The notes: generated from the sequence alone by a model not told the origin. DNA of 64,000 bases from Marinobacter halodurans (GCF_004327985.1 NZ_SJDL01000030.1:1-64000); one strand, 5' to 3'. Positions 36,023 through 45,646 are shown, counted from the stretch's first letter. Program-made: numbers and translations.

Positions 36023-36155
36023 GTGGTTCCCCGCTCTGGAAACCGGGTGACTCGAAGCCGCCCGGTTTCCGGTCCATACTGACGCCATCATTTCCAGAAT
36101 GGCCGGGGCAGGGCTGATCGACCAAACGGCACAATCCCGGCCAGGGAGACGCCCC

Positions 36156-37640
36156 ATGTCAGCGACATTCGACCTCAACGAACGCCCCGATTACGATGAC
36201 GTCCTGCAGAAAATCGCGGACTACGCCCTCAACTACCAGGTCGACAGCCTCGAGGCCCTGGACACGGCCCGCAACTGCCTGATGGACACCCTCGGGTGCG
36301 GCCTGCTGGCGTTGCGCTTTCCCGAATGCACCAAACACTTGGGGCCGATCGTTGAAGGTACGGTGGTGCCCCATGGCGCCCGGGTGCCGGGTACCTCCTT
36401 CCGTCTCGACCCGGTCAAGGCCGCCTGGGATATTGGCTGCATCATCCGCTGGCTGGATTACAACGACACCTGGCTGGCGGCAGAGTGGGGGCATCCGTCC
36501 GATAACCTGGGCGGGATCCTCGCCGTGGCGGACCACTTGTCACAGAAACGCCAGGCCGAGGGCCAGGCGCCGCTGACGATCCGAGACGTGCTGGAGTGCA
36601 TGGTCATAGCCCACGAAATCCAGGGCGTGCTGGCGCTGGAGAATTCCTTCAATCGCGTTGGGCTGGATCACGTGGTGCTGGTGAAGGTGGCCTCCACCGC
36701 CGTGACCGCAAAACTGATGGGCGCCAATCGGGAGCAGATGCTGTCGGCACTGTCACACGCCTGGGTGGATGGCCAGGCCCTGCGTACCTATCGCCACGCC
36801 CCCAACGCCGGGTCGCGTAAATCCTGGGCGGCCGGCGATGCCACCTCCCGGGCCGTGCGGCTGGCGGACATCGCCATGCGGGGCGAGATGGGCATTCCCG
36901 GCGTGCTGACGGCGCCGCAATGGGGCTTCTACGACGTGCTGTTCAGCAAGACCAACAAGGACCAGAAGCTCAAGCCCGAAGACCAGCGCCGGTTCTCGCT
37001 ACCCCAGGACTTCGGGTCCTATGTCATGGAGAACATCCTGTTCAAGATTTCGTTCCCGGCCGAGTTCCACGCCCAGACGGCCGCCGAAGCCGCGGTGACC
37101 CTGCATCCCCAGGTGAAGGACCGGCTGGATGAGATCGACCGGGTAGTCATCACCACCCACGAATCCGCCATCCGCATCATCTCCAAGGTGGGCAAGCTGG
37201 CCAATGCCGCGGATCGCGACCACTGCCTGCAGTATATGACGGCGGTTCCGTTGATCTTCGGTGCACTCACCGCCGACCACTACGAAGACAGCTTCCACCA
37301 GGCCCATCCGGAAATCGACACCCTGCGGGACAGGATGGAGATCGTGGAAGATCCCCGCTACACCCGCGAATACCTGGAGCCGGACAAGCGCTCGATCGCC
37401 AATGCCGTCCAGGTGTTCTTCAGCGATGGCTCGAAAACGGAAAACGTGGCGGTGGAGTACCCCATCGGTCATCGCCGGCGCCGGAAGGAGGGGATTCCGC
37501 TGTTGGAGGAGAAGTTCCGGGCCAACCTGGAGACCCGTTTCCCGAAGGCAAGGTGCGATGCCATTCTTGATCGGTGTGTGGACCAGAAGGCGTTCGAGCG
37601 TACATCCGTCCCGGAATTCATGGCGCTGTTTATGATCTGA
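36156..37640 (+). CDS. prpD: 2-methylcitrate dehydratase (MmgE/PrpD family)
   Basis: A 494-residue PrpD. Motifs include [16 protein letters not shown], the active-site region [22 protein letters not shown] (quoted in part: [18 protein letters not shown]) and [14 protein letters not shown]. PrpD dehydrates 2-methylcitrate without an Fe/S cluster. Having both AcnD-PrpF and PrpD is usual for this operon type in Shewanella-like bacteria, where PrpD may handle another isomer or step. The start at 36156 follows CAGGGAG and matches the family N-terminus better than an upstream in-frame start at 36099. Confidence 0.93.
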   Translation: MSATFDLNERPDYDDVLQKIADYALNYQVDSLEALDTARNCLMDTLGCGLLALRFPECTKHLGPIVEGTVVPHGARVPGTSFRLDPVKAAWDIGCIIRWLDYNDTWLAAEWGHPSDNLGGILAVADHLSQKRQAEGQAPLTIRDVLECMVIAHEIQGVLALENSFNRVGLDHVVLVKVASTAVTAKLMGANREQMLSALSHAWVDGQALRTYRHAPNAGSRKSWAAGDATSRAVRLADIAMRGEMGIPGVLTAPQWGFYDVLFSKTNKDQKLKPEDQRRFSLPQDFGSYVMENILFKISFPAEFHAQTAAEAAVTLHPQVKDRLDEIDRVVITTHESAIRIISKVGKLANAADRDHCLQYMTAVPLIFGALTADHYEDSFHQAHPEIDTLRDRMEIVEDPRYTREYLEPDKRSIANAVQVFFSDGSKTENVAVEYPIGHRRRRKEGIPLLEEKFRANLETRFPKARCDAILDRCVDQKAFERTSVPEFMALFMI

Positions 37641-37776
37641 AACAGATTTTACAAGTTTTTTAAAAAAATTAAGGGGTTGATTCCTAGCCAGATGCGTCCG
37701 TTTTCTTTACATCGGCTTGGTCATAAATCTATCAAAATGAATGTTAAGGTATTGATTTAAAGTAAATAAAAAATTA

Positions 37777-37792
37777 TGGCCTTCTTGTTGCA
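37777..37792 (+). promoter_or_regulatory. Sigma-54 (-24/-12) promoter
   Basis: TGGCCTTCTTGTTGCA has the invariant GG (-24) and GC (-12) separated by exactly ten bases, and both conserved blocks TGGC and TTGCA. The predicted transcription start near 37803 leaves a leader of about 39 bases before the PEP-CTERM gene, which contains AGGAG. RpoN with the response regulator PrsR is known to drive PEP-CTERM genes in Zoogloea. Confidence 0.72.
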
Positions 37793-37841
37793 GTCCCTGA
37801 GCCGCGGACAAACAACAACCTCACTGGTTTAGGAGCTGTGC

Positions 37842-38573
37842 ATGAAGATGGAACGTGTTCTCGGTATTAGTGCGGGCATCGCGCTCGGCGTGTCCGGCCT
37901 TGTGGCCTCTGTGCAGGCGGCACCGATGCTGTATGTCAGCGGTGCCGGCGAATCCGCTGCGCAGGCTGCTGAAACCAACTTTCTCGCCAAACTGAAGTCG
38001 GGTTACCTGACGGAAGATTTCGAGTCCTATACGGCTGGCGCGACCTCCCAGAGTAGCTCTATTGGAACGAGCGTAGGCTCATTTACCCAGGTGGTTCCCG
38101 GCGTTGGTGGTGACTGCGACAGCGGTTCATTCACCTGCACCGGTGGTGTCGCCATCCTGGACGACCTGACCTCACCGTTCTCGGGGCGCTTTGCCACCCC
38201 AAGTGGCGCGGACAACAACAACTGGCTCGACAGTATGGACAGCCAGGAGATGACCTTCTCGCTGACGCCGGGCTTTAACGCGCTGGGGTTCTACATCACC
38301 GATCCGAACGATGTCGGTGGCCGGATGACGGTGGGTGGAACCACATTCACCTTCGAGGACATCTTCGGTTCCGCGCTGGGTAACGGCAACGTGTTCTACA
38401 TCACGCTGTTCGACTCGGAAGGGCTGGGTGACGTCACTTTCTATGCCAATGCCCCGGACGACGGTTACGGCATCGATAACGTGACCGTTGGTGAAGTACC
38501 GGAACCGGGATCACTGGCCCTTATCGGCCTGGGTCTTGCCGGTATCGGAGTGATGCGTCGTCGCAAGGCGTAA
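37842..38573 (+). CDS. PEP-CTERM sorting-domain surface protein
   Basis: A 243-residue secreted protein. A signal peptide (about 1-26, ending VQA-A) and a C-terminal PEP-CTERM tag are both clear: VPEPGS at 219-224, a hydrophobic helix, then MRRRKA. The tag directs processing by an exosortase (XrtA type). The middle is acidic, Gly/Asp/Ser-rich and beta-strand-like with one CDSGSFTC cysteine pair; no enzyme motif is visible. It is monocistronic, with a sigma-54 promoter upstream and a terminator downstream, and lies beside the exopolysaccharide locus, where such proteins are thought to serve matrix or floc formation. Confidence 0.92.
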   Translation: MKMERVLGISAGIALGVSGLVASVQAAPMLYVSGAGESAAQAAETNFLAKLKSGYLTEDFESYTAGATSQSSSIGTSVGSFTQVVPGVGGDCDSGSFTCTGGVAILDDLTSPFSGRFATPSGADNNNWLDSMDSQEMTFSLTPGFNALGFYITDPNDVGGRMTVGGTTFTFEDIFGSALGNGNVFYITLFDSEGLGDVTFYANAPDDGYGIDNVTVGEVPEPGSLALIGLGLAGIGVMRRRKA

Positions 38574-38601
38574 GCCGGCGAGGGTGTCGTCACAACCTGC
38601 T

Positions 38602-38626
38602 AAACCCCGGCTTTGCCGGGGTTTTT
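38602..38626 (+). terminator. Rho-independent terminator of the PEP-CTERM gene
   Basis: AAACCCCGGC-TTT-GCCGGGGTTT is a perfect 10-bp GC-rich stem with a 3-nt loop, followed by TT. It lies 29 bases after the stop of the PEP-CTERM gene. Confidence 0.9.
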
Positions 38627-38774
38627 GCTGTCAGGAATTTTTACATGCGCCTTCCATCCTTTCGTGTTTGCACTCAATTGCAGTCCGGTCCGGAAGGAGT
38701 AGACTTCAAGGGAATTGGAGTTCCTTCCATCGGATTTATGGGCACGTCTGGCAGGTTGGCGTGAAGGAGTCGAC

Positions 38775-40187
38775 GTGGCACACGTCAGAGTATTCAGGCA
38801 TTACATTCATCTTCCGTTTGTCATTCTGGGTCTGATCGATTTCAGCGTTATTGTGGGCGTTTTTTGCCTCGCGGTTTTCTTCCGTTACTTCGGGGACATC
38901 AGCTATTTCTCGGAATCGATTGCCTACATCCTGCCGTCCGCCGTGGTCTTTGCGGCACTCAACATGCTGCTGATGATGGCCATGGGGGTGCACCAGTCAC
39001 GCTTGGAAGACGGCCTCTCCGGCATGATGCTGCGGACCCTGATCGCATTGATCCTCAGCATTCCGTTTGCGTTGACGGCTTATCTGCTCAGCCGGGATTG
39101 GCTGTGGTATCTCGGCGGGGACGGCGTGATCACGTCGGCCTCCGTTTTCGGGTTCTTCCTGCTCGGTATCGCCCGCATCATCTTTTTCACGCTGGTGGGC
39201 GACGACGCGTTCAAACGCAGGGTGCTGGTCCTGGGGACCGGTTTCCGGGCCCGGCAGTTACTGGAAGACCTCCAGACGCCTTTCAACCGCAAGGGCTTCA
39301 ACCTGGTGGGCTTCGTGCCCATCAACGATGAGCCGATCGAGGTGCCGGAGAAATACCTGGTGAATGTACCGGGAACGTTACACGAGTACGTGGCGCGTCG
39401 GCCGGTGCAGGAAATCGTGGTCTCCGTGGAAGACCGCCGTAAGGGCCTGCCGATGGAGGACCTGCTGGAGTGCAAGATGCAGGGCGTAAGGATTGTCGAC
39501 GGTGCGGTGTTCTACGAGCGGGAATCCCGCAAGGTCGCCATGGAGATGATCACCCGCGGCTGGCTGGTCTTCTCGGATGGTTTCTCGGTGTCTTCGGTGT
39601 CCGGTTTTGGCAAGCGGGCGCTGGATATCCTGGCCGCCGGCACGCTGCTGATCGCCTCCAGTCCGCTCATGCTGCTGACCTTCCTCGCCATCAAGATCGA
39701 GGACGGCTGGTCCGCGCCGGTCTTCTACAGCCAGGAGCGGGTGGGTTTGCGGGGGCAGGTCTTCAAGGTCCACAAGTTCCGTTCGATGCGCACCGACGCG
39801 GAAAAGGACGGCGCCGTCTGGGCCCGCCAGAACGATACCCGCGTGACCCGCGTCGGTGCTTTCATCCGCAAGGTGCGCATCGATGAGCTGCCGCAAATCT
39901 TTAACGTGTTGAATGGCACCATGTCGTTTGTCGGCCCCCGGCCGGAGCGTCCCATGTTCGTGGAGCAGCTGGCGGAAAAAATTCCGTTCTACAACGAGCG
40001 CCACCGGGTCAAGCCCGGCATCACCGGATGGGCACAGCTGTGCTTCGCCTACGCCGATAACGAGGAAGACAGTCGGGAAAAACTCCGCTACGACCTGTAC
40101 TACATTAAGAATCAGAGTCTGCTGCTGGATTTGTTGGTTATTATTCAGACAGTGGAAGTAATATTGTTCAAGAAAGGATCACGCTAG
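38775..40187 (+). CDS. Exopolysaccharide priming sugar transferase (PEP-CTERM/XrtA locus type)
   Basis: A 470-residue inner-membrane polyprenyl-phosphate sugar-1-phosphate transferase. Four or five N-terminal membrane segments are followed by a nucleotide-binding-like middle domain (RVLVLGTGFRARQLLEDL), a further membrane helix, and the catalytic C-terminus with KVHKFRSMRTDAEK, RVTRVGAFIRKVRIDELPQ and FVGPRPERP. It loads the first sugar on undecaprenyl phosphate. The protein fits the EpsB_2 (TIGR03013) group. GTG 38775 is chosen because AAGGAG precedes it and the family begins near AHVRVFRHYI; in-frame codons upstream lack a ribosome site. Confidence 0.9.
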   Translation: MAHVRVFRHYIHLPFVILGLIDFSVIVGVFCLAVFFRYFGDISYFSESIAYILPSAVVFAALNMLLMMAMGVHQSRLEDGLSGMMLRTLIALILSIPFALTAYLLSRDWLWYLGGDGVITSASVFGFFLLGIARIIFFTLVGDDAFKRRVLVLGTGFRARQLLEDLQTPFNRKGFNLVGFVPINDEPIEVPEKYLVNVPGTLHEYVARRPVQEIVVSVEDRRKGLPMEDLLECKMQGVRIVDGAVFYERESRKVAMEMITRGWLVFSDGFSVSSVSGFGKRALDILAAGTLLIASSPLMLLTFLAIKIEDGWSAPVFYSQERVGLRGQVFKVHKFRSMRTDAEKDGAVWARQNDTRVTRVGAFIRKVRIDELPQIFNVLNGTMSFVGPRPERPMFVEQLAEKIPFYNERHRVKPGITGWAQLCFAYADNEEDSREKLRYDLYYIKNQSLLLDLLVIIQTVEVILFKKGSR

Positions 40188-40258
40188 GCGTTTGTGTGGT
40201 GGACACCGCGCGGCGCCAGTAACCGTGGCTTTCGAAATAAAAGAAGCGAGGATGTGAC

Positions 40259-40885
40259 ATGGCAAGGATGGTAATTGGGCTCGTTGTACTGTTTTCTCTT
40301 CTGGCTGGTTGTGCCTCGCAACCCGCGTCGTCGCCCCAACAGATCGAGGCGGCGCTCAACAAGAACGCCGGACCGGTCGATCAGTATATCCTCGGCCCCA
40401 ACGATGTGGTCCAGGTGTCGGTCTGGCGTAATCCGGATCTCAGCGTCAGTGTGCCCGTTCGCCCGGACGGCCGGATTTCCGTGCCCCTGGTCGGCGACGT
40501 CGTGGCCGCAGGTCTGACGCCGGAAGAACTGGCCGACGATGTGCAGGACAAACTCGAGCAGTACATCCGCCAGCCCCAGGTGAGCGTGGTCGTCACCGGC
40601 ATGAACAGCCACGAGTTTACCGACCGCGTGCGGGTCACCGGTGCCGTCCAGAGCCCCATGACCATGCCTTTCCGCGATGGCATGACGGTGATGGACGTGG
40701 TGCTGTCGGCGGGCGGCGCGAACCCGTTCGCGGACCTGAACGACGCCATGCTCTACCGCCCCATGGGCAAGGAGGTGGTGGCGATTCCCGTCAAGCTCGA
40801 CGACATCCTCACGCGGGGTGATATCGCAACCAATTACCGGCTTTTGCCCGGGGACATCCTGACGGTGCCCGAGCGCAGTTTCTGA
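40259..40885 (+). CDS. Polysaccharide export lipoprotein (Wza/EpsD type)
   Basis: A 208-residue lipoprotein with lipobox LLAGC (Cys18), a polysaccharide-export (Poly_export) domain starting YILGPNDVVQVSVWRNPDL and a SLBB domain from RVRVTGAVQSP. It is much shorter than E. coli Wza and belongs to the group found in XrtA loci (TIGR03027-like). It likely forms the periplasmic/outer-membrane part of the export channel, with an extra barrel needed to cross the outer membrane. It precedes the chain-length gene by 76 bases. Confidence 0.9.
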   Translation: MARMVIGLVVLFSLLAGCASQPASSPQQIEAALNKNAGPVDQYILGPNDVVQVSVWRNPDLSVSVPVRPDGRISVPLVGDVVAAGLTPEELADDVQDKLEQYIRQPQVSVVVTGMNSHEFTDRVRVTGAVQSPMTMPFRDGMTVMDVVLSAGGANPFADLNDAMLYRPMGKEVVAIPVKLDDILTRGDIATNYRLLPGDILTVPERSF

Positions 40886-40895
40886 GTCTCTGGAT

Positions 40896-40920
40896 GAGGC
40901 CCCGGCCGGGGTCGGGCCTC
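40896..40920. repeat. GC-rich hairpin between export and chain-length genes
   Basis: GAGGCCC at 40896-40902 pairs with GGGCCTC at 40914-40920, enclosing the palindrome CCCCGGCCGGGG in an overlapping alternative fold. No T-run follows on either strand, so it is not a standard terminator; it could stabilise or attenuate the upstream transcript. Confidence 0.45.
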
Positions 40921-40961
40921 CCGGGTGATCGCACGTTAGTTTTGAGTTTCAGGTAACACCT

Positions 40962-42488
40962 ATGGCACTTCCACTGATTCAACTGCCCAGCGAAATTATC
41001 CGCGAAGTCCGTGCCCGCAAATGGCTTGCGCTGGCGGCCTTTGCCATTGTCAGTTTTGGCGTACTGGCAGCCGGGTTCCTCTGGCCCTACAAGTACGAGT
41101 CTGAGGTCGTCATCTATGTGGACGACGACAACATCATCCGCCCCCTGATGGAGGGCAGTGCCGTCACCACCAAGATCAGTGAGCGGGCGTCGGCGGCCCA
41201 GGAGCTGCTCTGGAGCCGCGGCGTCATGGAAAGCGTGGCCAGGGATACCGATACCTTCGGGCCCGAGGCGGCGACCCTTCCGGCGGAAAAACTGGAGGCC
41301 AGGGTGAACTGGCTGCGCGCTAACCTGGAGGTTCACCCCCGTGGCGACAGTTATTTCAGCATCGGCTTCCTCTCCGAATCGCCGGCACAGGCCTATCGGG
41401 TATCCCAAAGGCTAGGGCAGGCCTTTATCGAGGAATCGACGCGACGTAAGCAGGCCGAGAGCCGCAGCGCCTACGAATTTATCGACAACCAGGTGAAATC
41501 CTACGAGGACTTGCTGGCGGAGTCGGAAAAGCGGTTGAAGAACTTCCTGTCGGAGAACGTCGACGGCACCGAGGGCGAGGCCAACAGCAAGATGTCCGAT
41601 CTGCGCAGCAAGCTCGAGCTGGCACAACTCGACAAGCAGGAAACGGAAACCCGGGTGGCCTCGCTGCAGAGTCAACTGGCCAATGTGAATCAGAACATTC
41701 GCCAGGAGAAAACCGTCGATGCCTACCAGCAGCGGATCAACAGCATGCAGGATCAGTTGGATAACCTGCGGCTGAAGTACAAGGATTCCTATCCGGACAT
41801 TGTCGCCCTCCAGGAACAGATCTCGGTGCTCAAGCGTCAGCGTGACCGGGCAAGGGCCAACGGCAGTACGTCCGATGCGAGCATGGCGACCAGCTCCACC
41901 GTCAATCCGCTGTATCAGGACCTGAGTTCGGATCTGGCCAACGCCCGGACCCAAATGGAAATGATCAACACCCGGATCAGCTCGTTGAAGAAACTGCTTG
42001 CCGAACAGGTCTCGCGCATGGAACGCATCCAGGACAACAAGGCAGAGTACTCACAGCTGACCCGTGACATGGATGTCAACAAACAGATCTACAACGACCT
42101 GCTCAAGCGGCGCGAGCGCGCCAGGGTATCCATGCACCTGGATATCAAGGGCCAGGGGCTGAACTACCGGATCAACGAAACGGCCCGGTACCCGCTGAAA
42201 CCCGAAGGGGCACAGTTTAACCAGTTTGCCATGGCCGGCCTGCTGCTGGGCCTGCTGGCTCCATTCGGCGCCATCGCCGGGCTGCTGCAAATTGATCCAC
42301 GGGTGCGGGCCAAGTCCCAGTTGGAGGATGAGGTCGGTATCCCGGTCCTGATCGACATCCCCCGCGTGAGAACGCCCTTTGAGATGCGACGGGAGCGGCG
42401 GGTGACATACGCCGTCATTATATGTGCAGTATTGGTGATCGCCGCCTATGTCGGTATTGCCGTTGCTTCAGTCATGGGAGTCATTTGA
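40962..42488 (+). CDS. Polysaccharide chain-length determinant (Wzz domain)
   Basis: A 508-residue inner-membrane protein. Membrane helix 1 is at about 20-43, then a periplasmic domain with long coiled coils (about 165-275 and 325-365), and two hydrophobic segments near the C-terminus. This is the TIGR03007-type chain-length protein of PEP-CTERM loci, which lacks the fused kinase domain of Wzc. Its TGA overlaps the ATG of the P-loop gene (TGATG), so the two are coupled, as expected for a split co-polymerase/kinase pair. Confidence 0.9.
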   Translation: MALPLIQLPSEIIREVRARKWLALAAFAIVSFGVLAAGFLWPYKYESEVVIYVDDDNIIRPLMEGSAVTTKISERASAAQELLWSRGVMESVARDTDTFGPEAATLPAEKLEARVNWLRANLEVHPRGDSYFSIGFLSESPAQAYRVSQRLGQAFIEESTRRKQAESRSAYEFIDNQVKSYEDLLAESEKRLKNFLSENVDGTEGEANSKMSDLRSKLELAQLDKQETETRVASLQSQLANVNQNIRQEKTVDAYQQRINSMQDQLDNLRLKYKDSYPDIVALQEQISVLKRQRDRARANGSTSDASMATSSTVNPLYQDLSSDLANARTQMEMINTRISSLKKLLAEQVSRMERIQDNKAEYSQLTRDMDVNKQIYNDLLKRRERARVSMHLDIKGQGLNYRINETARYPLKPEGAQFNQFAMAGLLLGLLAPFGAIAGLLQIDPRVRAKSQLEDEVGIPVLIDIPRVRTPFEMRRERRVTYAVIICAVLVIAAYVGIAVASVMGVI

Positions 42489-43390
42489 TGAACGGAACGC
42501 GCCAGAGCAGAGACGTTGACGGTCCTTCCGGGCAGGACGAGCAGAACGAGTTGGATGCTCTCCGCCAGCGCCAGCGCCGGCTGGGCCGGGAAGAGGACTC
42601 TGTGACCCGGTCCGAGCCCGCCAAAGCCGGCTCAAGCGAATCGGAAGATGCGCGCCTGCTGGTCCCCAGCACGCTTGAGTTGGGCGCCGGGGCGGTCGAC
42701 CGCTATGTGATGAGCCGCCAGATCAAGCGGATGCAGGAGCCCCGGCAGCTCACATTCGACGACCTGGACGAGCGCCGCATTATCTATCCGGAGTCGCCCA
42801 ACCGGGAGCTGGTGAACCGGTTTCGCAGTCTGCGGACCAAGCTGCTCGAAATTTCCGGCGGCAACAACTTCACGCTGGTCGTCAGCGGTGCGACGGATGG
42901 GGCCGGTTCATCCTTCATTGCGCTGAACCTGGCCGCCGCGTTTGCGTTCGACCAGTCCAAGACCGCGCTGCTGGTGGACTGCAACCTGCGGGAGCCGTCA
43001 CTGCACACCATGCTGGACATGTTCCCGGATACCGGTCTGACGGATTTCCTGGAAGAATCGGACTACGACGTCGCCAAGATTATCTATCCCACGGGGATTC
43101 CCCGGTTGCGTCTGGTGCCCGCCGGCAGTCGCCGTGAGTCGCCGGCGGAATTCTTTACCTCGTTCCAGATCAAGCTGTTCCTGCAATCGATTCGCCGTCG
43201 TTACCCGGACCGTTTCATCATCCTGGACACGGCTTCGATCAGCCATTCGCCGGATGCGCGGATCCTGTCCGATCTTTGTGACTACTCGCTGCTGGTGGTG
43301 CCCCATGGTAAGGCAACGCCATCGGCGGTGGAGCAGGCCGCGCATTCGTTCGATCCCGAGAAATTTGCCGGAGTGGTTATCAATGGGTAG
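42488..43390 (+). CDS. Degenerate BY-kinase/MinD-like P-loop protein of the EPS locus
   Basis: A 300-residue cytoplasmic protein in the position of the TIGR03018-type tyrosine autokinase. The kinase fold is recognisable from NRELVNRFRSLRTKLL through LLVDCNLREPSLH (Walker A' with Asp164) to FIILDTASIS. The Walker A loop is SGATDGAGSS at 133-142: the catalytic Lys is replaced by Ser141. The second Asp of Walker A' is Asn166, and there is no C-terminal tyrosine cluster (it ends FAGVVING). Kinase activity is therefore unlikely; a structural or ATP-sensing partner of the chain-length protein is more plausible. The N-terminal 85 residues are charged and probably disordered. Confidence 0.82.
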   Translation: MNGTRQSRDVDGPSGQDEQNELDALRQRQRRLGREEDSVTRSEPAKAGSSESEDARLLVPSTLELGAGAVDRYVMSRQIKRMQEPRQLTFDDLDERRIIYPESPNRELVNRFRSLRTKLLEISGGNNFTLVVSGATDGAGSSFIALNLAAAFAFDQSKTALLVDCNLREPSLHTMLDMFPDTGLTDFLEESDYDVAKIIYPTGIPRLRLVPAGSRRESPAEFFTSFQIKLFLQSIRRRYPDRFIILDTASISHSPDARILSDLCDYSLLVVPHGKATPSAVEQAAHSFDPEKFAGVVING

Positions 43391-44669
43391 TTCTTCCGAA
43401 TCAGGGATGATTCGAGGCCTTGTCATCCTGGCCGGTTCACTGGCTCTCGGCGCGGCCGCCGTGGTCCATGCCGAACCGGTGAGGCTCAGTATTGGTGCCG
43501 ACAGCCGATTCAGCGACAACATCAAGCGCAGCGAGTCGGGGGAGAAATCGGACATGGAAAACCGGGTCAAGCTCAGCATTTCCCACAGGACCGATCCGGG
43601 GCGGTGCATATCGGACCTGAACGCCGATCTGGCCTATGGCATCTATGCCAACAACACTTACGATCCGGAGCCCTACGCCTTTGTCGACTGGCTGGGCCGT
43701 TGCCAGATTGCCGAGCGCTTCTTCTGGGATGTCACCAACGAAACGCGCGATGTGGTCCAGAGCAACACCGAGCCCAATACCCCGGACAACCGCAGCCGCC
43801 GGAACATCTTCAGCACGGGGCCACGATACGTCTGGAGCGTCACCCCGGTCGACACGATCAACGTTTCGGCCCAGTACGAGAACATCGAGTTCAATGAGCC
43901 GGAAGAGCGGGACAGCGAGGCGGGTCTGGGATCCGCCGTCTGGAGCCACCTGTTTTCCGAGCTGCTGACCGGCGGGTTGAGCCTGTCCACCGAGCATCGT
44001 GAGTACGACAACAAGGAAAAGGTTGATCGGAACACGGCGACCCTGTTCTTCTCGAAGGATTTCGCGGCCACCACGATTTCCGGCTCACTGGGCGGGACCT
44101 GGTTGAAGCGCCGGTTCTTCAGCACCGAGCAGTCGTTCAATGGCTGGGTGGGTGACCTGAGGCTCGAACGCCAGATCAACGAAGCCTCCTCGTTCTACGT
44201 GGCCGCAAGCCGCCAGATCACGGATGAAACGTCCGAGTTCGATTTCCTGTTCGACGGCGTGACCTACACGATTGAAGACACCGCCGCCGTTGAAGTGAGC
44301 GATGTCCGTGGGGGCTACACGCGCCGTTTCAGTGATACCTCGGCCCTCAACCTGAACGCCGTCGCCACTCGCTCGGACAACCTGAAGACCGACTCACGGG
44401 AGGGCCGGGTTGCTTTCACGGCCGACTACCGCCGTCCCGTCACCGGGCAGATCGACTTTACCGCGGGTACGCGGTTCGCCTACATCGACAACAAGGACAA
44501 TGACACCCAGGACGAGATTATCGGCGTCAATGTGGGGCTCAGTTGCCAACTCCTGTCCGATCTGGACCTGAGTGGCAAAATTGGCCACAACCGGCGCAAC
44601 AGCGATGTTGCCTCCCGGGAATATGCGGAGAACTGGGTGCTGGTCAGCCTGGAGTACCAGATCCGATGA
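43383..44669 (+). CDS. Outer-membrane beta-barrel protein of the PEP-CTERM EPS locus
   Basis: A 428-residue protein with a signal peptide ending VVHA-E. The mature part is a series of alternating amphipathic strands with aromatic girdles (for example GGLSLSTEHREYDN, WVLVSLEYQIR at the C-terminus), fitting the TIGR03016 group of XrtA loci. It may supply the outer-membrane passage that the short export lipoprotein lacks. ATG 43383 has GGAG ten bases upstream and overlaps the previous stop by eight bases; ATG 43407 is an alternative. Confidence 0.83.
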   Translation: MGSSSESGMIRGLVILAGSLALGAAAVVHAEPVRLSIGADSRFSDNIKRSESGEKSDMENRVKLSISHRTDPGRCISDLNADLAYGIYANNTYDPEPYAFVDWLGRCQIAERFFWDVTNETRDVVQSNTEPNTPDNRSRRNIFSTGPRYVWSVTPVDTINVSAQYENIEFNEPEERDSEAGLGSAVWSHLFSELLTGGLSLSTEHREYDNKEKVDRNTATLFFSKDFAATTISGSLGGTWLKRRFFSTEQSFNGWVGDLRLERQINEASSFYVAASRQITDETSEFDFLFDGVTYTIEDTAAVEVSDVRGGYTRRFSDTSALNLNAVATRSDNLKTDSREGRVAFTADYRRPVTGQIDFTAGTRFAYIDNKDNDTQDEIIGVNVGLSCQLLSDLDLSGKIGHNRRNSDVASREYAENWVLVSLEYQIR

Positions 44670-45622
44670 GGCACCTGACCGATCAAAGCCGCGATCAACG
44701 CCCCGTCAACGCACTGACGGTGGACGTCGAAGACTACTTCCAGGTGGCTGCGCTGGCCGAGGCCGTGTCCCGGGATGCCTGGGACACCATGGAATATCGG
44801 GTGGAAGCCAACACCGATTGCCTGCTGGCCCGGTTCGAGAAGCACGGCATTCGTGCGACGTTCTTTACCCTGGGCTGGGTCGCGGAGCGATCGCCCGCGC
44901 TGGTGCGTCGCATCCAGGCTGCCGGCCATGAGATCGCCAGCCATGGCTACAGCCATCAGTTGATCTACAACCAGACGCCCGACGTTTTCCGGGACGAGAC
45001 CCGGCGGTCGAAGCGGATCCTTGAAGACATCACCGGCGAGCCGGTTACCGGGTATCGTGCGGCCAGTTATTCGATCACCCAACGCTCCCGCTGGGCGCTC
45101 GACATCCTGGCGGAAGAGGGCTTTACCTGGGACTCGTCGATTTTCCCGGTCCATCACGATCGCTATGGCATGCCGGGCACGCCGCGCTGGCCACATCGGC
45201 TGAAAACCGATGACGGCCACGAGCTGGCGGAATTCCCGCTCAGTACGCTCCAGTTCCCCGGCTATACGCTGCCGATTGCCGGCGGCGGCTACTTCCGGCT
45301 GTTTCCCTACTGGTTCAGCCAATGGGGGCTGGGGCAGATCAATCGTCAGCAGCAGCCTTTCGTGTTTTACCTGCACCCGTGGGAAGTGGACCCCGGTCAG
45401 CCCCGGCTCAAGGTCAAATGGCTGTCACGTTTCCGGCATTACAACAACCTGGAAATCTGTGAGGCGCGGTTGGAAAAGCTGCTCCGCCGTTTCCGCTTCG
45501 CGGCGATGAGCGATGTGCTGCGGGAACGTGGGGTGCTGTCGCCCGGAGCGGGTAACGAAGCGAGCAGTGCGGGCCCGGCGGACACCGACGTGGTGCCGGG
45601 TCGCTCTGCGGTATCCCATTAG
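44666..45622 (+). CDS. XrtA-locus polysaccharide deacetylase
   Basis: A 318-residue NodB-fold deacetylase with TVDVEDYFQV (metal Asp pair), HEIASHGYSHQLIY (His-x3-His metal ligands), RAASYSI and a DUF3473 C-terminal region ending in FYLHPWEVD. This matches the TIGR03006 deacetylases of PEP-CTERM loci and probably removes N-acetyl groups from the exopolysaccharide. No signal peptide is visible, so a cytosolic or membrane-associated action is likely. ATG overlaps the previous TGA (ATGA). The last 35 residues are low-complexity. Confidence 0.9.
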   Translation: MRHLTDQSRDQRPVNALTVDVEDYFQVAALAEAVSRDAWDTMEYRVEANTDCLLARFEKHGIRATFFTLGWVAERSPALVRRIQAAGHEIASHGYSHQLIYNQTPDVFRDETRRSKRILEDITGEPVTGYRAASYSITQRSRWALDILAEEGFTWDSSIFPVHHDRYGMPGTPRWPHRLKTDDGHELAEFPLSTLQFPGYTLPIAGGGYFRLFPYWFSQWGLGQINRQQQPFVFYLHPWEVDPGQPRLKVKWLSRFRHYNNLEICEARLEKLLRRFRFAAMSDVLRERGVLSPGAGNEASSAGPADTDVVPGRSAVSH

Positions 45623-45646
45623 GGACGGTGTTAACGGGCAACCATT

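Noticed and set aside
38715-38774. A 20-codon N-terminal extension of the priming sugar transferase
   Set aside because: Begins at a TTG without ribosome site; GTG 38775 has AAGGAG at the right distance and matches the family start.
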